In this document: piece after piece, positions 43,265 to 52,486 of the stretch
How positions within the stretch are numbered: position 1 is the stretch's first letter
How the letters are laid out: each line of letters begins with the position of its first letter
Source of the DNA: JAEUIV01 sp033763795
GTDB lineage: Bacteria; Planctomycetota; Phycisphaerae; Phycisphaerales; UBA1924
DNA length: 64,000 nucleotides
Direction of reading: 5' to 3'
Assembly: GCA_033763795.1 (NCBI GenBank)
Contig: JANRJV010000001.1
Span: forward strand, 1 to 64,000
Notes under the pieces: model-generated
Told to the model about the DNA's origin: nothing
Seen by the model: the letters and a program-made list of their open reading frames with translations, nothing else
Databases searched by the model: none
Made by a program: the position numbers and the translations under genes

Positions 43265-45091
43265 ATGCCCGCCGCGCTCCGCTGGATCCTCCGACTCCTC
43301 CCCCTCAACCCGATCGTGGTTCGGCTTGTGCAGGGTGGCTCGCGCCGCCAGCGCCACCTGGTGATCCGCAGCGCCTACCTCGCGGTGCTCATCGCGGTTT
43401 TGATCACGCTGCTGCTCAAGCAGGGGCAGGGCGACCTCACCTACCAGGCCCTCGCGGTCAACGGCGCCCGCGCCTTCGAGATCGTCGCCTACCTGCAGAT
43501 TGGGCTCATCTGCGTCCTCTCGCCCGTCTTCATGGGCGGCGCCATCGCGCAGGAATCCAATCCGCGCACGTGGGAGGTCCTGCTCACCACCCCGCTGACC
43601 GCGGCCCAGATGGTGCTGGGACACCTCTTCGGCAGGCTCTTCTTCGTGCTCGCGCTCCTGGCGGCCAGCCTCCCGCTCTTTGCGATCACCCAGTACTTCG
43701 GCGGCGTGCCCGGTCGCTCGATCCTGCTCAGCTACGCCGTCGCCGCGTGCGCCGCGCTGCTCGTCGGCGCCGTCGCCGTCACGCTCGCGGTCAACCGGCT
43801 CGCCGGCCGCCGCGCCGTCTTCGCCTTTTATGTCAGCGTCGTCACGTATCTCGCCGGCACGCTCGCCGCAGACACCGTCGTCGGCGGAGGACGCGTCTCC
43901 TGGCTCACCGCCCTCAACCCCTTCCTGGCGCTCCGTGCCCTGCTCAACCCCGCCGGCTATCCCCGGCCCGACCCCATCGAGCTGGGCCAGATGCCCCCGC
44001 TTACCAGGATCTGGCTGGGCGACCCCGTCGCCACGTGGTGCATCCTCAGCGGCGCTCTCAGCCTGCTCCTCATCGTCGTCAGCACGTTCACCGTCCGCAC
44101 AGTCGGACAGAGCCCCGGCGCCATCCCGCTCCACAGGCGTCTCCTGGGGCTCGGCGCCAAGGGCGCCGCGTCCCGGCCCGCCCGCCCCGTCGGCATGAAC
44201 CCCATCGCGTGGCGCGAGGCCTCCGCCCGACAGGCCACCCTCCCCAAGATCATCCTCCGCTGGTCCTTCATCGGCGCCGGCGCGCTCTGGGGCCTCGGCA
44301 TCCTGCTCTTCTATCACGGCGGGGGAATGGGCCACGAGACCTTCCGCTACGTCCTGCTCCTCACCGTCTGGACAGAGCTGATCGTCATCGTGCTGATCGC
44401 GATCAACACCGCCGCCACCGCCATCAGCCGCGAACGCGAAGACGGCACGCTCGACCTCCTCCTCACCACACCCATCACCCCGGGCGACTACCTGGGCGGC
44501 AAACTCCGCGGCCTGATCACCTACCTGCTCCCACTGCTGGGCGTGCCCATCGGAACCTGCGTCCTCGCGGGCTTGTACGTGGTCTCGGGCGGCCTGGGAC
44601 GCGCGGGCGGCGTGCTCTCCAAGGACCTCATCGGCGCGCTGCAGTTCGACATTCCCGTCGTGCTCCCCGAGATCGCCATCGTCGTGCCGCTGATCACCAT
44701 TCCTTTCGTCGCCTTCTGCGTCATGGTGGGGCTGCAATGGAGCCTCAAGAGCCGCGGCACCCTGGGCAGCGTCATCGGCACGGTCGGAGCCGTGGGCGTC
44801 GTCACCGGCATCGTCGGCGTCTGCGGCTTCGCCGGCACCGGCATCACGCTCATCGGGCCCGGCTTGTCCGCCGGGACCCCGCTCACGGCGCTCTACACGT
44901 GCATCGAGACCGCCAAGGCGCTCGCCGACGCCCAGATCGACGCCCCGGGCGACGTGCGCCTGGCCCGCCTCTCGCTGATCACCGGCGCACTCGCCGCCGC
45001 GACCGCATACACGCTCATCGTCCTGGGCATCCGCGCCAACATGGTCAAGACCTTCGACGTCGCCGTGCGCAAGCTCGCCGGCACGCGCTGA
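43265..45091 (+). CDS. ABC-2 type transporter permease
   Basis: 608 aa with about twelve hydrophobic helices in two groups. Each half contains the ABC-2 permease signature before a helix: ESNPRTWEVLLTTPLTAAQMVLGHLFGRLFF near 100-128 (written here as NPRTWEVLLTTPLTAAQMV, 19 residues), and EREDGTLDLLLTTPITPGDY near 390-410. It therefore looks like an internally duplicated permease of about 2 x 300 residues. No ATP-binding gene adjoins it, so its ATPase is encoded elsewhere. The ATG at 43265 is chosen because residues before it look non-coding; no ribosome site is visible. Substrate unknown. Confidence 0.85.
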   Translation: MPAALRWILRLLPLNPIVVRLVQGGSRRQRHLVIRSAYLAVLIAVLITLLLKQGQGDLTYQALAVNGARAFEIVAYLQIGLICVLSPVFMGGAIAQESNPRTWEVLLTTPLTAAQMVLGHLFGRLFFVLALLAASLPLFAITQYFGGVPGRSILLSYAVAACAALLVGAVAVTLAVNRLAGRRAVFAFYVSVVTYLAGTLAADTVVGGGRVSWLTALNPFLALRALLNPAGYPRPDPIELGQMPPLTRIWLGDPVATWCILSGALSLLLIVVSTFTVRTVGQSPGAIPLHRRLLGLGAKGAASRPARPVGMNPIAWREASARQATLPKIILRWSFIGAGALWGLGILLFYHGGGMGHETFRYVLLLTVWTELIVIVLIAINTAATAISREREDGTLDLLLTTPITPGDYLGGKLRGLITYLLPLLGVPIGTCVLAGLYVVSGGLGRAGGVLSKDLIGALQFDIPVVLPEIAIVVPLITIPFVAFCVMVGLQWSLKSRGTLGSVIGTVGAVGVVTGIVGVCGFAGTGITLIGPGLSAGTPLTALYTCIETAKALADAQIDAPGDVRLARLSLITGALAAATAYTLIVLGIRANMVKTFDVAVRKLAGTR

Positions 45092-45138
45092 CCGGCGCAC
45101 ACGCCGCGGCCCCGCGCACCGGCCCCTCGACATCGCTC

Positions 45139-46695
45139 TCAGAACGTGCGCCGCATCCGCGCCGGCGGGATGTTGAGCTGGCCCCGGTACTTCGCGACCG
45201 TCCGCCGCGCGATTTCGATCCCCCGCTTCTTCAGCTCGTCGACGATCGCCTCGTCGGACAGGGGGCGCGCCTTGTCCTCACCGTCGACGACCTCCTGCAG
45301 CGCAGCCCGCACCGCTTCCCACGCCACGTCCTCGCCGCCCTCGGTCTGCGTGCCGCCCGAGAAAAACTTCCGCAGCGCGAACACCCCGCGGGGAGTCTGG
45401 ATGTGCTTGCCCGCGACTGCCCGCGAGACCGTCGCCACGTGGATCCCCAGCTGGTCGGCCACCTGTGTCATGGGCAGCGGGCGCAGCGACGACGGGCCGT
45501 GATCGAAGAACTCGCGCTGCGCCGCCACGACAACGTTGATCACCCGCAGCAGCGTCTGCCGGCGCTGCCGGATCGCATCGATCAGCCACTGCGCGTTCGA
45601 CAGGTTGGTCTTGATGAACTGCCGGTCGCCCCGCGGCACGGAGCGGTCCGCCGCCATCCGCGCGTACTCCCGGCTCACCCGCAGGTTCGGCAGCCGAGCA
45701 TCGCTCAGATACGCGAAGTACTCGTCCTTGTCGTCGTCGTACTCGACGATCGCGTCGGGAACGATGCTGGGCGGCGCCTCGGCGACCAGCGCCCGCCCCG
45801 GGTGCAGCGACAGCCGCCGCATCTGCTCGACCGCGCCCCGGATCTCCTCGACCGTCAGCCCGGACTTCTGCGCGACGCGCGGAATGCGGTTGTGGATCAG
45901 GTCGTCCAGGTGCTTGTCGATCAGGTCGCGCGCCCGCCGCAGCTCGTCCGGCGCCTGCCCCTCGTGCCCCGGATCATCGATGAGGTGATCGACCTGCAGC
46001 AGCAGACACTCGCGCACATCCCGGGCGCCGATCCCCGGCGGATCCAGGAAGAGCTGGACCGCCAGCAGCGCGCGGGCCAGCACCGCCGGCTCGGGCTTGG
46101 GCTCGGGCGCATGATCGCGGATCGTCTCGAGCCCCGTGCGGATGTACCCGTCGTCGTCGATGTACGAGATCAGCAGCCGCCCCGGCTCGCGCAGCTCCTC
46201 GTCAACGTCCGCAAACGACCACTGCTCCAGAAGCTGGTCCGCCAGCGGCTGGGCCCGCGCCGCCGTGTTCGCCATCGCGTCGAGCTTGGCGTCCCGTTCG
46301 CCGTCCATCCGCGCGCGGCTGAAGGACCCCGTCGCCTCGTCGAAGCGCTCGGGCCTCGGCTGCTCGGCGAACTCGTTCTCCGCCGCCTCGGCGTAGTTCT
46401 GCTGGAAGCTGTCCAGGCGCTCGAAGTCGTCCGCCCCCGAGCCCGATTCGTCCACCGTCAGCGGACGCTCGTTCTCCGTGTCGTCCCGCTCCTGCTGCTC
46501 GCGCATCGCCTCCAGCGTCTGCTCGTCCGCTCCGGGCTCGGCGATCTCCAGCGTGACGTTCGACTCCAGCTCCTGCTCGATCCGCTCCTCCAGAGCCTGC
46601 AGCGGGAGCTGCAGGATCTCCATGGACTGGATCATCCGCGGCGCCAGCTTCATCTGCTGGCCCAGCTTCATCTGCTGGCTGGTGTCGAACCGCAT
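45139..46695 (-). CDS. rpoN: RNA polymerase sigma-54 factor
   Basis: 518 aa. Region I is the Gln/Leu-rich activator-interacting head (LAPRMIQSMEILQLPLQALE). An acidic region II is near 60-130. The core-binding and DNA-binding domains follow (RVAQKSGLTVEEIRGAVEQM; ATVSRAVAGKHIQTPRGVF). The RpoN box ARRTVAKYR lies near the C-terminus. Sigma-54 needs enhancer-binding ATPase activators; none lie in this window. The ATG at 46695 gives the family-typical MRFDTSQQMKLGQQ beginning. It lies 87 bases downstream of recR on the same strand, within a minus-strand group trpC-recR-rpoN. Confidence 0.97.
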   Translation of the reverse strand: MRFDTSQQMKLGQQMKLAPRMIQSMEILQLPLQALEERIEQELESNVTLEIAEPGADEQTLEAMREQQERDDTENERPLTVDESGSGADDFERLDSFQQNYAEAAENEFAEQPRPERFDEATGSFSRARMDGERDAKLDAMANTAARAQPLADQLLEQWSFADVDEELREPGRLLISYIDDDGYIRTGLETIRDHAPEPKPEPAVLARALLAVQLFLDPPGIGARDVRECLLLQVDHLIDDPGHEGQAPDELRRARDLIDKHLDDLIHNRIPRVAQKSGLTVEEIRGAVEQMRRLSLHPGRALVAEAPPSIVPDAIVEYDDDKDEYFAYLSDARLPNLRVSREYARMAADRSVPRGDRQFIKTNLSNAQWLIDAIRQRRQTLLRVINVVVAAQREFFDHGPSSLRPLPMTQVADQLGIHVATVSRAVAGKHIQTPRGVFALRKFFSGGTQTEGGEDVAWEAVRAALQEVVDGEDKARPLSDEAIVDELKKRGIEIARRTVAKYRGQLNIPPARMRRTF

Positions 46696-46782
46696 GCCGG
46701 GCTCCGGTGGTCGAATCGGCCTCCGCTCAGGGACTATATCGGCGTCCCCGCGCCGAAGACCGAGCGACTTCCGGCAAAGACC

Positions 46783-47442
46783 TCACAGGGCGCGCCGCCC
46801 CTCCAGCGCGTCCGCAAGAACGGACTTGTTTGCCAGCTCCAGCTGGCTCCCGGCCGCGAGACCCCGCGCCAGACGCGTCAGCTTCACGCGATCCTGACGC
46901 AGCTCCTCGGCCAGAAACAGCGCCGTCCCGTCCCCGTCCAGCGTCGGATTCATCGCCAGGATCACCTCGCTCACCGCCTGCCCGCGCGCGTTCGCCGACG
47001 GCTCGCGCACGCGCCGCAGCAGCTCCGCGATCGTCAGATCCCCGGGGCCCACGCCCTCCAGCGGACTCAGCCGGCCCATCAGCACGTGGTACACGCCCCG
47101 GAACATCCCCGAGAACTCCATCGCCAGCAGATCGCGCGGCTGCTCGACCACCAGCACGGTCGCCGCGTCGCGCCTCGGGTCGGCGCACACCGCGCACACG
47201 TCATCGTCCGTGAAGTTGAAGCACACCGAGCAGTGCCGCACCTTCGTCTTGACCTCGCGGATCGCGTCCGCGAGGCGCCCCGCTTCCGCGGCCGAGTTCT
47301 TGAGGATGTGGAACGCGACGCGCTCCGCGGAGCGCCGCCCGATCCCCGGCAGACGGGCCAGCTCCGCGACCAGCCGCTCGACCGGCGCGGGATACGAGCC
47401 TCCCCCGCTCATCGAAGCCGCACTGCTCCGCTGCTTGCCCAT
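46783..47442 (-). CDS. recR: recombination protein RecR
   Basis: 219 aa, full length. It loads with RecF/RecO to put RecA onto gapped DNA. A helix-hairpin-helix lies near residue 30 (LARLPGIGRRSAERVAFHIL). The zinc site has four cysteines (HCSVCFNFTDDDVCAVCADP). The Toprim domain begins LVVEQPRDLLAME and carries GRLSPLEGVGPGDL; the C-terminus holds the Walker-B-like VILAMNPTLDGDGTALFL. The ATG at 47442 is favoured by TAGGAT about 7 bases upstream; an ATG 10 codons later is possible. It lies 24 bases downstream of trpC. Confidence 0.97.
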   Translation of the reverse strand: MGKQRSSAASMSGGGSYPAPVERLVAELARLPGIGRRSAERVAFHILKNSAAEAGRLADAIREVKTKVRHCSVCFNFTDDDVCAVCADPRRDAATVLVVEQPRDLLAMEFSGMFRGVYHVLMGRLSPLEGVGPGDLTIAELLRRVREPSANARGQAVSEVILAMNPTLDGDGTALFLAEELRQDRVKLTRLARGLAAGSQLELANKSVLADALEGRRAL

Positions 47443-47466
47443 CGCAGGGATCCTACGCCCGCGCCG

Positions 47467-48327
47467 TCACGCCGCGCCGTTCAGCAGGCGCCGCAGCGCC
47501 GCTCCCGGATCCTCTTCCTTCATCAGCGACTCGCCGACGAGCACGATCCGGATCCCGGCGCGCCGCAGCTTCTCGACGTCCTGCGACGTCCGGATCCCCG
47601 ATTCGCTCACCAGCACCGTCGTGTCCTCCACCAGCGCCGACAGACGCGTGCTGTGGTTCAGATCCACCTGCATCGTGCGCAGATTCCGGTTGTTGATCCC
47701 CAGCAGACCGTAGGTCCGGTCGGGGAACCCGATGTGCGGCAGCACTCGGAACAGATTCTCCATGTCGTGGCATTCCACCAGCGTCGTCAGCTGCAGCTCG
47801 CGCGCCAGGATCGAGAGGTCCACCAGCTCGCTCTGCGACAGACACTCCGCGATCAGCAGGATCGCGTCCGCACCCGCCGCCCGGCTCTCCCACACCTGCC
47901 ACGCGTCGATGATGAAGTCCTTCCGCAGCACCGGCAGCGGCACCGCGTCCTTGATCGTGTGGATGTACTCCAGCCGGCCCCCGAAGAACCGCTCGTCGGT
48001 CAGGCACGAGATCGCCGACGCCCCCGACGCGTGATACTGTCGGGCGATGCCCGCGGGATCAAACGGATCACGCTCGTACTCCGGACGGATCCACCCGGCG
48101 CTCGGGCTCCGCCGCTTGATCTCGGCGATCACCGCCGTGTCCGTCGCCGTCTTGTGCTTCACCACCGCCTGGAAGAAGTTCCGCGGCCGACCCAGCTCCG
48201 CGATCGCGTCCTTGAGGGCCTCCAGCGGACGAGCCGCTTTCCGCTCCGCGATCTCGACGCGCTTGTGCGCGATGATCCCGGCCAGCGTTTCGGGAAGGTC
48301 GGAAGAAGGCTGGTCGGCGTCGGGCAT
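47467..48327 (-). CDS. trpC: indole-3-glycerol phosphate synthase
   Basis: 286 aa. It closes the indole ring in tryptophan synthesis, converting CdRP to indole-3-glycerol phosphate. The TIM barrel shows EIKRRSPSAG near residue 82, SCLTDERFFGG near 122, VLRKDFIIDAWQVWESRAAG near 148, GINNRNLRTMQVD and VSESGIRTSQDV. It is monofunctional; there is no fused TrpF. The N-terminus is about 15-20 residues longer than average. The ATG at 48327 overlaps, on opposite strands, the ATG of the CPBP gene; an alternative TrpC start is the ATG at 48369. Other trp biosynthesis genes are absent here, so the pathway is scattered. Confidence 0.96.
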   Translation of the reverse strand: MPDADQPSSDLPETLAGIIAHKRVEIAERKAARPLEALKDAIAELGRPRNFFQAVVKHKTATDTAVIAEIKRRSPSAGWIRPEYERDPFDPAGIARQYHASGASAISCLTDERFFGGRLEYIHTIKDAVPLPVLRKDFIIDAWQVWESRAAGADAILLIAECLSQSELVDLSILARELQLTTLVECHDMENLFRVLPHIGFPDRTYGLLGINNRNLRTMQVDLNHSTRLSALVEDTTVLVSESGIRTSQDVEKLRRAGIRIVLVGESLMKEEDPGAALRRLLNGAA

Positions 48328-49441
48328 GGCGCGCGGCTGGGCTGGCTCGGTGCTGGTCGGCGCTCTCATCCTCGCAGGCCCCGGACCGGCCGACGCGTCG
48401 GTCCAGGGTCGAGCATTGTTGCAACCCCGGCCCGCCGACGCCGCGCCCCCCGCCGCGTTTCCACTCCTCGGTCAGGAAACCGAGGCCCTCCCGCCCGGCT
48501 CGCCCGCTCCGGAGTCCCCCGGACCGGCCTCACTCGCCCCCGCCGCCCCGGCCCCCGCGAGCACCCTCGCCCTCGCCCGCACCGCGCTTCTGGCCGCCCT
48601 GGCCGTCGCCGCCACCGCCTTCATCGTGCGCAAAGGGCTGTACGACCCCGCGCCCGCCTCGCGTCCGCCCGACGCCCCCTTCCCAGCGACCCCCGACTGG
48701 CCGGCCATGCTCCTCGCCGGACTCACCCTTTGGATGGCCCAGATGGTGGGCAGTCTCTCCGCCGTCCGCCTCCTGAACGTCGCCCCGGGCCGGACCCTGG
48801 ACCTGCGCGACGCATCTCTCCTGTCCATGGGCGGCTACCTGGGCTTCCTCGTCGGCGCCGCCTTCGTGTTCGGCGTGCTCCCGGGAATGACCCGCCTCGT
48901 CCGGCTCGCCGGCACGCACGTCCGCCCGCTCCGCGACCTGCGACTCGGCGCTGCGGCTCTCGCCCTCACTCTCCCCATCGTGCTGACCATCGCCTGGCTC
49001 GCGTCGCTCCTCGCATCGTTCATCAAGGGGCAGCCGCCCCCGGCGATCGCTCACGAGACGCTCGAGATGCTCGCCGCCCCCGGCGCCGCGACAGAGCCCG
49101 CTTCCGCCCCTTGGTGGTGGCTCACAGTCGCCTGCGTCGTCATCGGGGCGCCCGTCGCGGAGGAGTGCGTCTACCGGGGCTGCATCCAGGGCGCCATCCG
49201 CCGTGCCCGCGCCGCGGACCCGCCCCGCCGCGCCGCGTGGACCGCCGTCCTGGGCACGTCGCTGCTCTTCGCCGCGATGCACGCGCACATCGCCGAGCCG
49301 CACGCCCTGGTCCCGCTGCTGGTCCTCTCCGTGATCCTGGGCGTCGTCCACGAACGGACGGGCTCGCTCTGGGTCCCCATCGCGATGCACGCCCTCTTCA
49401 ACTTGGCGAACATCACGCTGGCCCTCTGGACGGTCGCCTGA
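48326..49441 (+). CDS. CPBP family intramembrane metalloprotease
   Basis: 371 aa. A signal-like leader MARGWAGSVLVGALILAGPG is followed by a Pro/Ala-rich stretch (about 30-75) and then seven or so membrane helices. CPBP (Abi/CAAX protease) motif 1 is EECVYRG (Glu279, Glu280, Arg284). Motif 2 lies in LLFAAMHAHIAEPHA and motif 3 in MHALFNLANIT, supplying the expected histidines and asparagine. Such proteases cleave within membranes and are linked to bacteriocin immunity or prenyl-protein processing, but the role in planctomycetes is unknown. The start codon is interlocked with that of trpC in a CATG. It lies 28 bases before trpS on the same strand. Confidence 0.88.
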   Translation: MARGWAGSVLVGALILAGPGPADASVQGRALLQPRPADAAPPAAFPLLGQETEALPPGSPAPESPGPASLAPAAPAPASTLALARTALLAALAVAATAFIVRKGLYDPAPASRPPDAPFPATPDWPAMLLAGLTLWMAQMVGSLSAVRLLNVAPGRTLDLRDASLLSMGGYLGFLVGAAFVFGVLPGMTRLVRLAGTHVRPLRDLRLGAAALALTLPIVLTIAWLASLLASFIKGQPPPAIAHETLEMLAAPGAATEPASAPWWWLTVACVVIGAPVAEECVYRGCIQGAIRRARAADPPRRAAWTAVLGTSLLFAAMHAHIAEPHALVPLLVLSVILGVVHERTGSLWVPIAMHALFNLANITLALWTVA

Positions 49442-49469
49442 CGCCGGCCCGCCGCTACCCTTGACCCGC

Positions 49470-50555
49470 ATGACCAGCGCCACCAGCACCAAGGGCGACC
49501 GCCGCCGCGTCCTCACGGGCGACACGCCCACCGGTCGGCTCCACCTGGGCCACTACGTGGGCTCCATCGAGCGCCGCCTCGAGTTGCAGAACACCTACGA
49601 CTGCTACTTCCTCATCGCAAACATGCACGCCTTCACCACCCGCGCCGAAAAACCCGCCGAGATACGCGAGAGCACCCTCGAGATCGTCAAGGACTGGCTC
49701 GCCTGCGGCGTCGACCCCGCCCGCTCAACCCTCCTGCTCCAAACCGAAATCCCCGCCATCGCCGAACTCTCCTGGTTCTTCTCGATGCTCATCCCCTTCA
49801 ACCGGGTGATGAACAACCCCACCATCAAGACCGAGATCGACTCCAAGGGGCTGGGCGACAGCTACCCCTTCGGCTTCCCGCTCTACGCCGTGGGCCAGTG
49901 CGCCGACATCCTCGCGTTCCGGCCCGACCTGATCCCCGTGGGCGAAGACCAGGTGCCGCACATCGAGCTGTGCCGCTTCGTCGCGGGCAAGTTCAATCAG
50001 GTCTACTGCGACGTGAACAACCGCACACCCGAAGACGTGCACGAAAAGGCCGGCGGCGTCTTCCCCATCCCCAAGGCCCTCGTCGGACGCATCGCCCGCC
50101 TCCCCGGCATCGACGGCAAACAGAAGATGTCCAAGAGCCTGGGCAACGCCATCTTCCTCTCGGACCCGCCCGCCGAAGTGAAAAAGAAGGTGGGCAAGAT
50201 CTTTACAGGGCGCCAGTCCCCCACCGAGCCCGGCGACCCTGACAACGCGCTCATGCAGTTCGCGGCAGCGTTCCTTAAGCCCGATCGCGCCGCCGAGCTC
50301 AAGGACCGATACGTCCGCGGGGACAACCTGGGCGACGGGCACGTCAAGGCGGAGCTCACCGACGCGATCAACGCACTCCTCGAACCGATCCGGGCCCGCC
50401 GCGCCGAGTACGAAAAACCCGGCGGCGACGACGCCGTCATCGACATTGTCCGCGCGGGCACCGCCCGCGCCAACAGCGTCGCCGAAGAGACCCTCTGGAT
50501 GGCCAAGCAGAAGATGGGGCTGGGCTTCTGGCAGCGCACGCTCCAGGCGCGCTGA
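49470..50555 (+). CDS. trpS: tryptophanyl-tRNA synthetase
   Basis: 361 aa, cytoplasmic class I synthetase. The HIGH-type motif is TGRLHLGHYVGS near residue 24; KMSKS lies in DGKQKMSKSLGN near 215. The pocket sequences VGEDQVPHIELCR and YAVGQCADIL are typical. I chose the ATG at 49470 rather than an in-frame TTG at 49461. It lies 28 bases after the CPBP gene in the same direction and may be co-transcribed with it. trpC is close by on the other strand, so two tryptophan genes sit within 3 kb, though not in one operon. Confidence 0.97.
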   Translation: MTSATSTKGDRRRVLTGDTPTGRLHLGHYVGSIERRLELQNTYDCYFLIANMHAFTTRAEKPAEIRESTLEIVKDWLACGVDPARSTLLLQTEIPAIAELSWFFSMLIPFNRVMNNPTIKTEIDSKGLGDSYPFGFPLYAVGQCADILAFRPDLIPVGEDQVPHIELCRFVAGKFNQVYCDVNNRTPEDVHEKAGGVFPIPKALVGRIARLPGIDGKQKMSKSLGNAIFLSDPPAEVKKKVGKIFTGRQSPTEPGDPDNALMQFAAAFLKPDRAAELKDRYVRGDNLGDGHVKAELTDAINALLEPIRARRAEYEKPGGDDAVIDIVRAGTARANSVAEETLWMAKQKMGLGFWQRTLQAR

Positions 50556-50704
50556 GAACCGGGCGCAGCCGCACATGTCGTACACGACGTGCGGCGCATG
50601 AAGAATCGTCCCGAATTACCCCGGCTTCAGTGGTGATTATTTCTCGCGCGGGGCGCGCGAATGAGCCCGGGACCGCCGAGGCTAGCGTCTACAATCCGCC
50701 CCAT

Positions 50705-51763
50705 ATGCCGACCACAGATGCCGCCTCGGCGACCGCCCAGATCGTCGAACCAAAGACCACGTCCCCAGAAGCACAGCCCTCCCCCGACGACGCGCCCGCT
50801 CACGCGGAAGCCCTCCCGCGCCGCCGCGACGACCTGCCCCGCCTCCTCACGCTCCCCATGAACGTGAGCTGGAAGAAGGTCCGCTGGAAAACCACCTTCG
50901 TCATCGCCGGCATGCACACGCTTGCACTGCTGGCGATCAGCCCCTGGCTCTTCAGCTGGTCGGGGCTGGCGCTCGCGATCTTCGGCGTCTACATCTTCGG
51001 CGGCCTGGGGATCAACGTCTGCTACCACCGCCTCCTCACCCATCGCTCGTTCAAGACGCCCCGCTGGTTCGAAAAGTTCCTCACGATGATCGCCTGCTGC
51101 AACCTCGAAGGCTCGCCCATCTCCTGGGTCGCCAACCACCGCATGCATCACCAGCACTCGGACGATGAGCCCGATCCGCACAGCCCCGTCGTCGCGTTCC
51201 TCTGGAGCCACGTCGGCTGGCTGCTGGTCGAAAATCGCAACGTCAACGACGAGAAGGTGCTCAGCCGCTACGCCCGCGATCTCTACAAGGACCCGTTCTA
51301 CGCCCGCCTCGAGAAGGGCCAGCGCTGGCTCGTCGTCTGGGCGGCCCACGTCGCCCTCCTCTTCGGCGCAGGCTTCGGCGTCGGCATGCTCTCGGCCGGC
51401 ACGGCCGACGCGGGACTGCAGATGGGCCTCTCGTGGATCGTCTGGGGCGTGTTCATGCGCACCATCCTCGTCTGGCACATCACCTGGTCCGTCAACTCCC
51501 TCACTCACATGCTTGGCTATCGGAACTACGAGACCGAGGAGGGAAGCCGCAACAACTGGCTCGTCGCGATCTTCGCCTTCGGCGAGGGCTGGCACAACAA
51601 CCATCACGCCGACCAGAACGCCGCCGCCCACGGGCACCGCTGGTGGGAAGTCGACCTCACCTACTCCACCATCCTTCTCTTCAAGAAGCTGGGGCTCGCC
51701 TGGAACATCGTCCCGCCCCGCAAGAGCTGGGACGGCCGCGCCGGCCATCACCACCACCACTAA
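50705..51763 (+). CDS. acyl-lipid fatty acid desaturase
   Basis: 352 aa. Three histidine boxes for the di-iron centre: HRLLTHRSF near residue 111, HRMHHQHSD near 148 and HNNHHA near 297. Four membrane helices are visible, as in stearoyl-CoA/acyl-lipid delta-9 type desaturases (DesC-like). The N-terminal ~45 residues are a hydrophilic Pro/Ala-rich leader. The protein ends in RAGHHHHH, a natural five-histidine tail. It introduces a double bond in membrane acyl chains, needing oxygen and electrons from ferredoxin. The ATG at 50705 is the best start; an upstream frame to 50630 has no ribosome site. Monocistronic, 149 bases after trpS. Confidence 0.94.
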   Translation: MPTTDAASATAQIVEPKTTSPEAQPSPDDAPAHAEALPRRRDDLPRLLTLPMNVSWKKVRWKTTFVIAGMHTLALLAISPWLFSWSGLALAIFGVYIFGGLGINVCYHRLLTHRSFKTPRWFEKFLTMIACCNLEGSPISWVANHRMHHQHSDDEPDPHSPVVAFLWSHVGWLLVENRNVNDEKVLSRYARDLYKDPFYARLEKGQRWLVVWAAHVALLFGAGFGVGMLSAGTADAGLQMGLSWIVWGVFMRTILVWHITWSVNSLTHMLGYRNYETEEGSRNNWLVAIFAFGEGWHNNHHADQNAAAHGHRWWEVDLTYSTILLFKKLGLAWNIVPPRKSWDGRAGHHHHH

Positions 51764-51914
51764 GCCCCCGGCGCCCGCCCCCTGTTCTCCCCCGCCCCCG
51801 ACCGCTCGTTCCCTTCGCCGGACCTCACGCCGGCCCGTCCCACGGCGGCCTGTGGCACCACCCGGCCGCGCCGCTATACTCTCCCCCCCGCCGGGATCAA
51901 CGCCGGCGACGCTC

Positions 51915-51988
<74 letters not shown>

Positions 51989-52486
51989 TTGCGCGAAGAG
52001 TGCACACGCGGACGCACGACGCCGCCGCGATTCTCGCCGCTCCCTCAGCTTGTTCATGCCAGCGCCAAAGGGAAGCCAGGCGCCCGCGCCGCCGTTCGCT
52101 GTCTGGTCCCCATCGCGCGGCAACCAGCACTCGGCGCGACACGCCGCGCCCACAAGCGCGCCAAGCCCCCGCCCCTCGATCCTTCTACGCATCGATGCCC
52201 CCTTCAACTGCTCTTGTTCCGCGACGGCAAGCGGCAGTTGATGCGCCGCCCGAGGTCGCGCCGCGGCGTGCCGCGTTGCCAGAACCCCACTCTCGCAGTC
52301 GGTGCGCGATGACCCACACTCGCGACCATTTGTCGAGCGCGAGACGGTGCGTTCCGATCCGCTCCCGCGCGACCAATTGTCTATCGTAAAGTGGACAATA
52401 CGTCCGATATTGGATGAATCCCCTAGGTAAGCGGCCCAAGTGTTAAACTGGGGAATCTTTCAACTTCCGACCAATTCCGAGAGAAG
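51989..52486. other. long non-coding stretch after tRNA-Ile
   Basis: About 500 bases without a supported gene. The first 300 bases are GC-rich with open frames that look like chance. From about 52310 the base composition becomes clearly less GC-rich, leading into the hairpin-rich leader. No copy of the tRNA 3' end, integrase or repeat marks an insertion site. A promoter for the downstream secreted-protein gene probably lies near 52370-52460 (AT-rich GTAAAGTGGACAATACG near 52386). Confidence 0.4.

Noticed and set aside
42991..49464. A single open frame of more than 2100 codons across the permease, rpoN, recR, trpC and CPBP genes
   Set aside because: It runs antisense or out of frame through five clearly real genes and its product is Arg/Pro/His-rich. 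Long stop-free shadow frames are expected at this GC content.
50627..51760. Minus-strand open frame of nearly the same extent as the desaturase
   Set aside because: Mirror frame of a gene with intact histidine boxes; its product is low-complexity.
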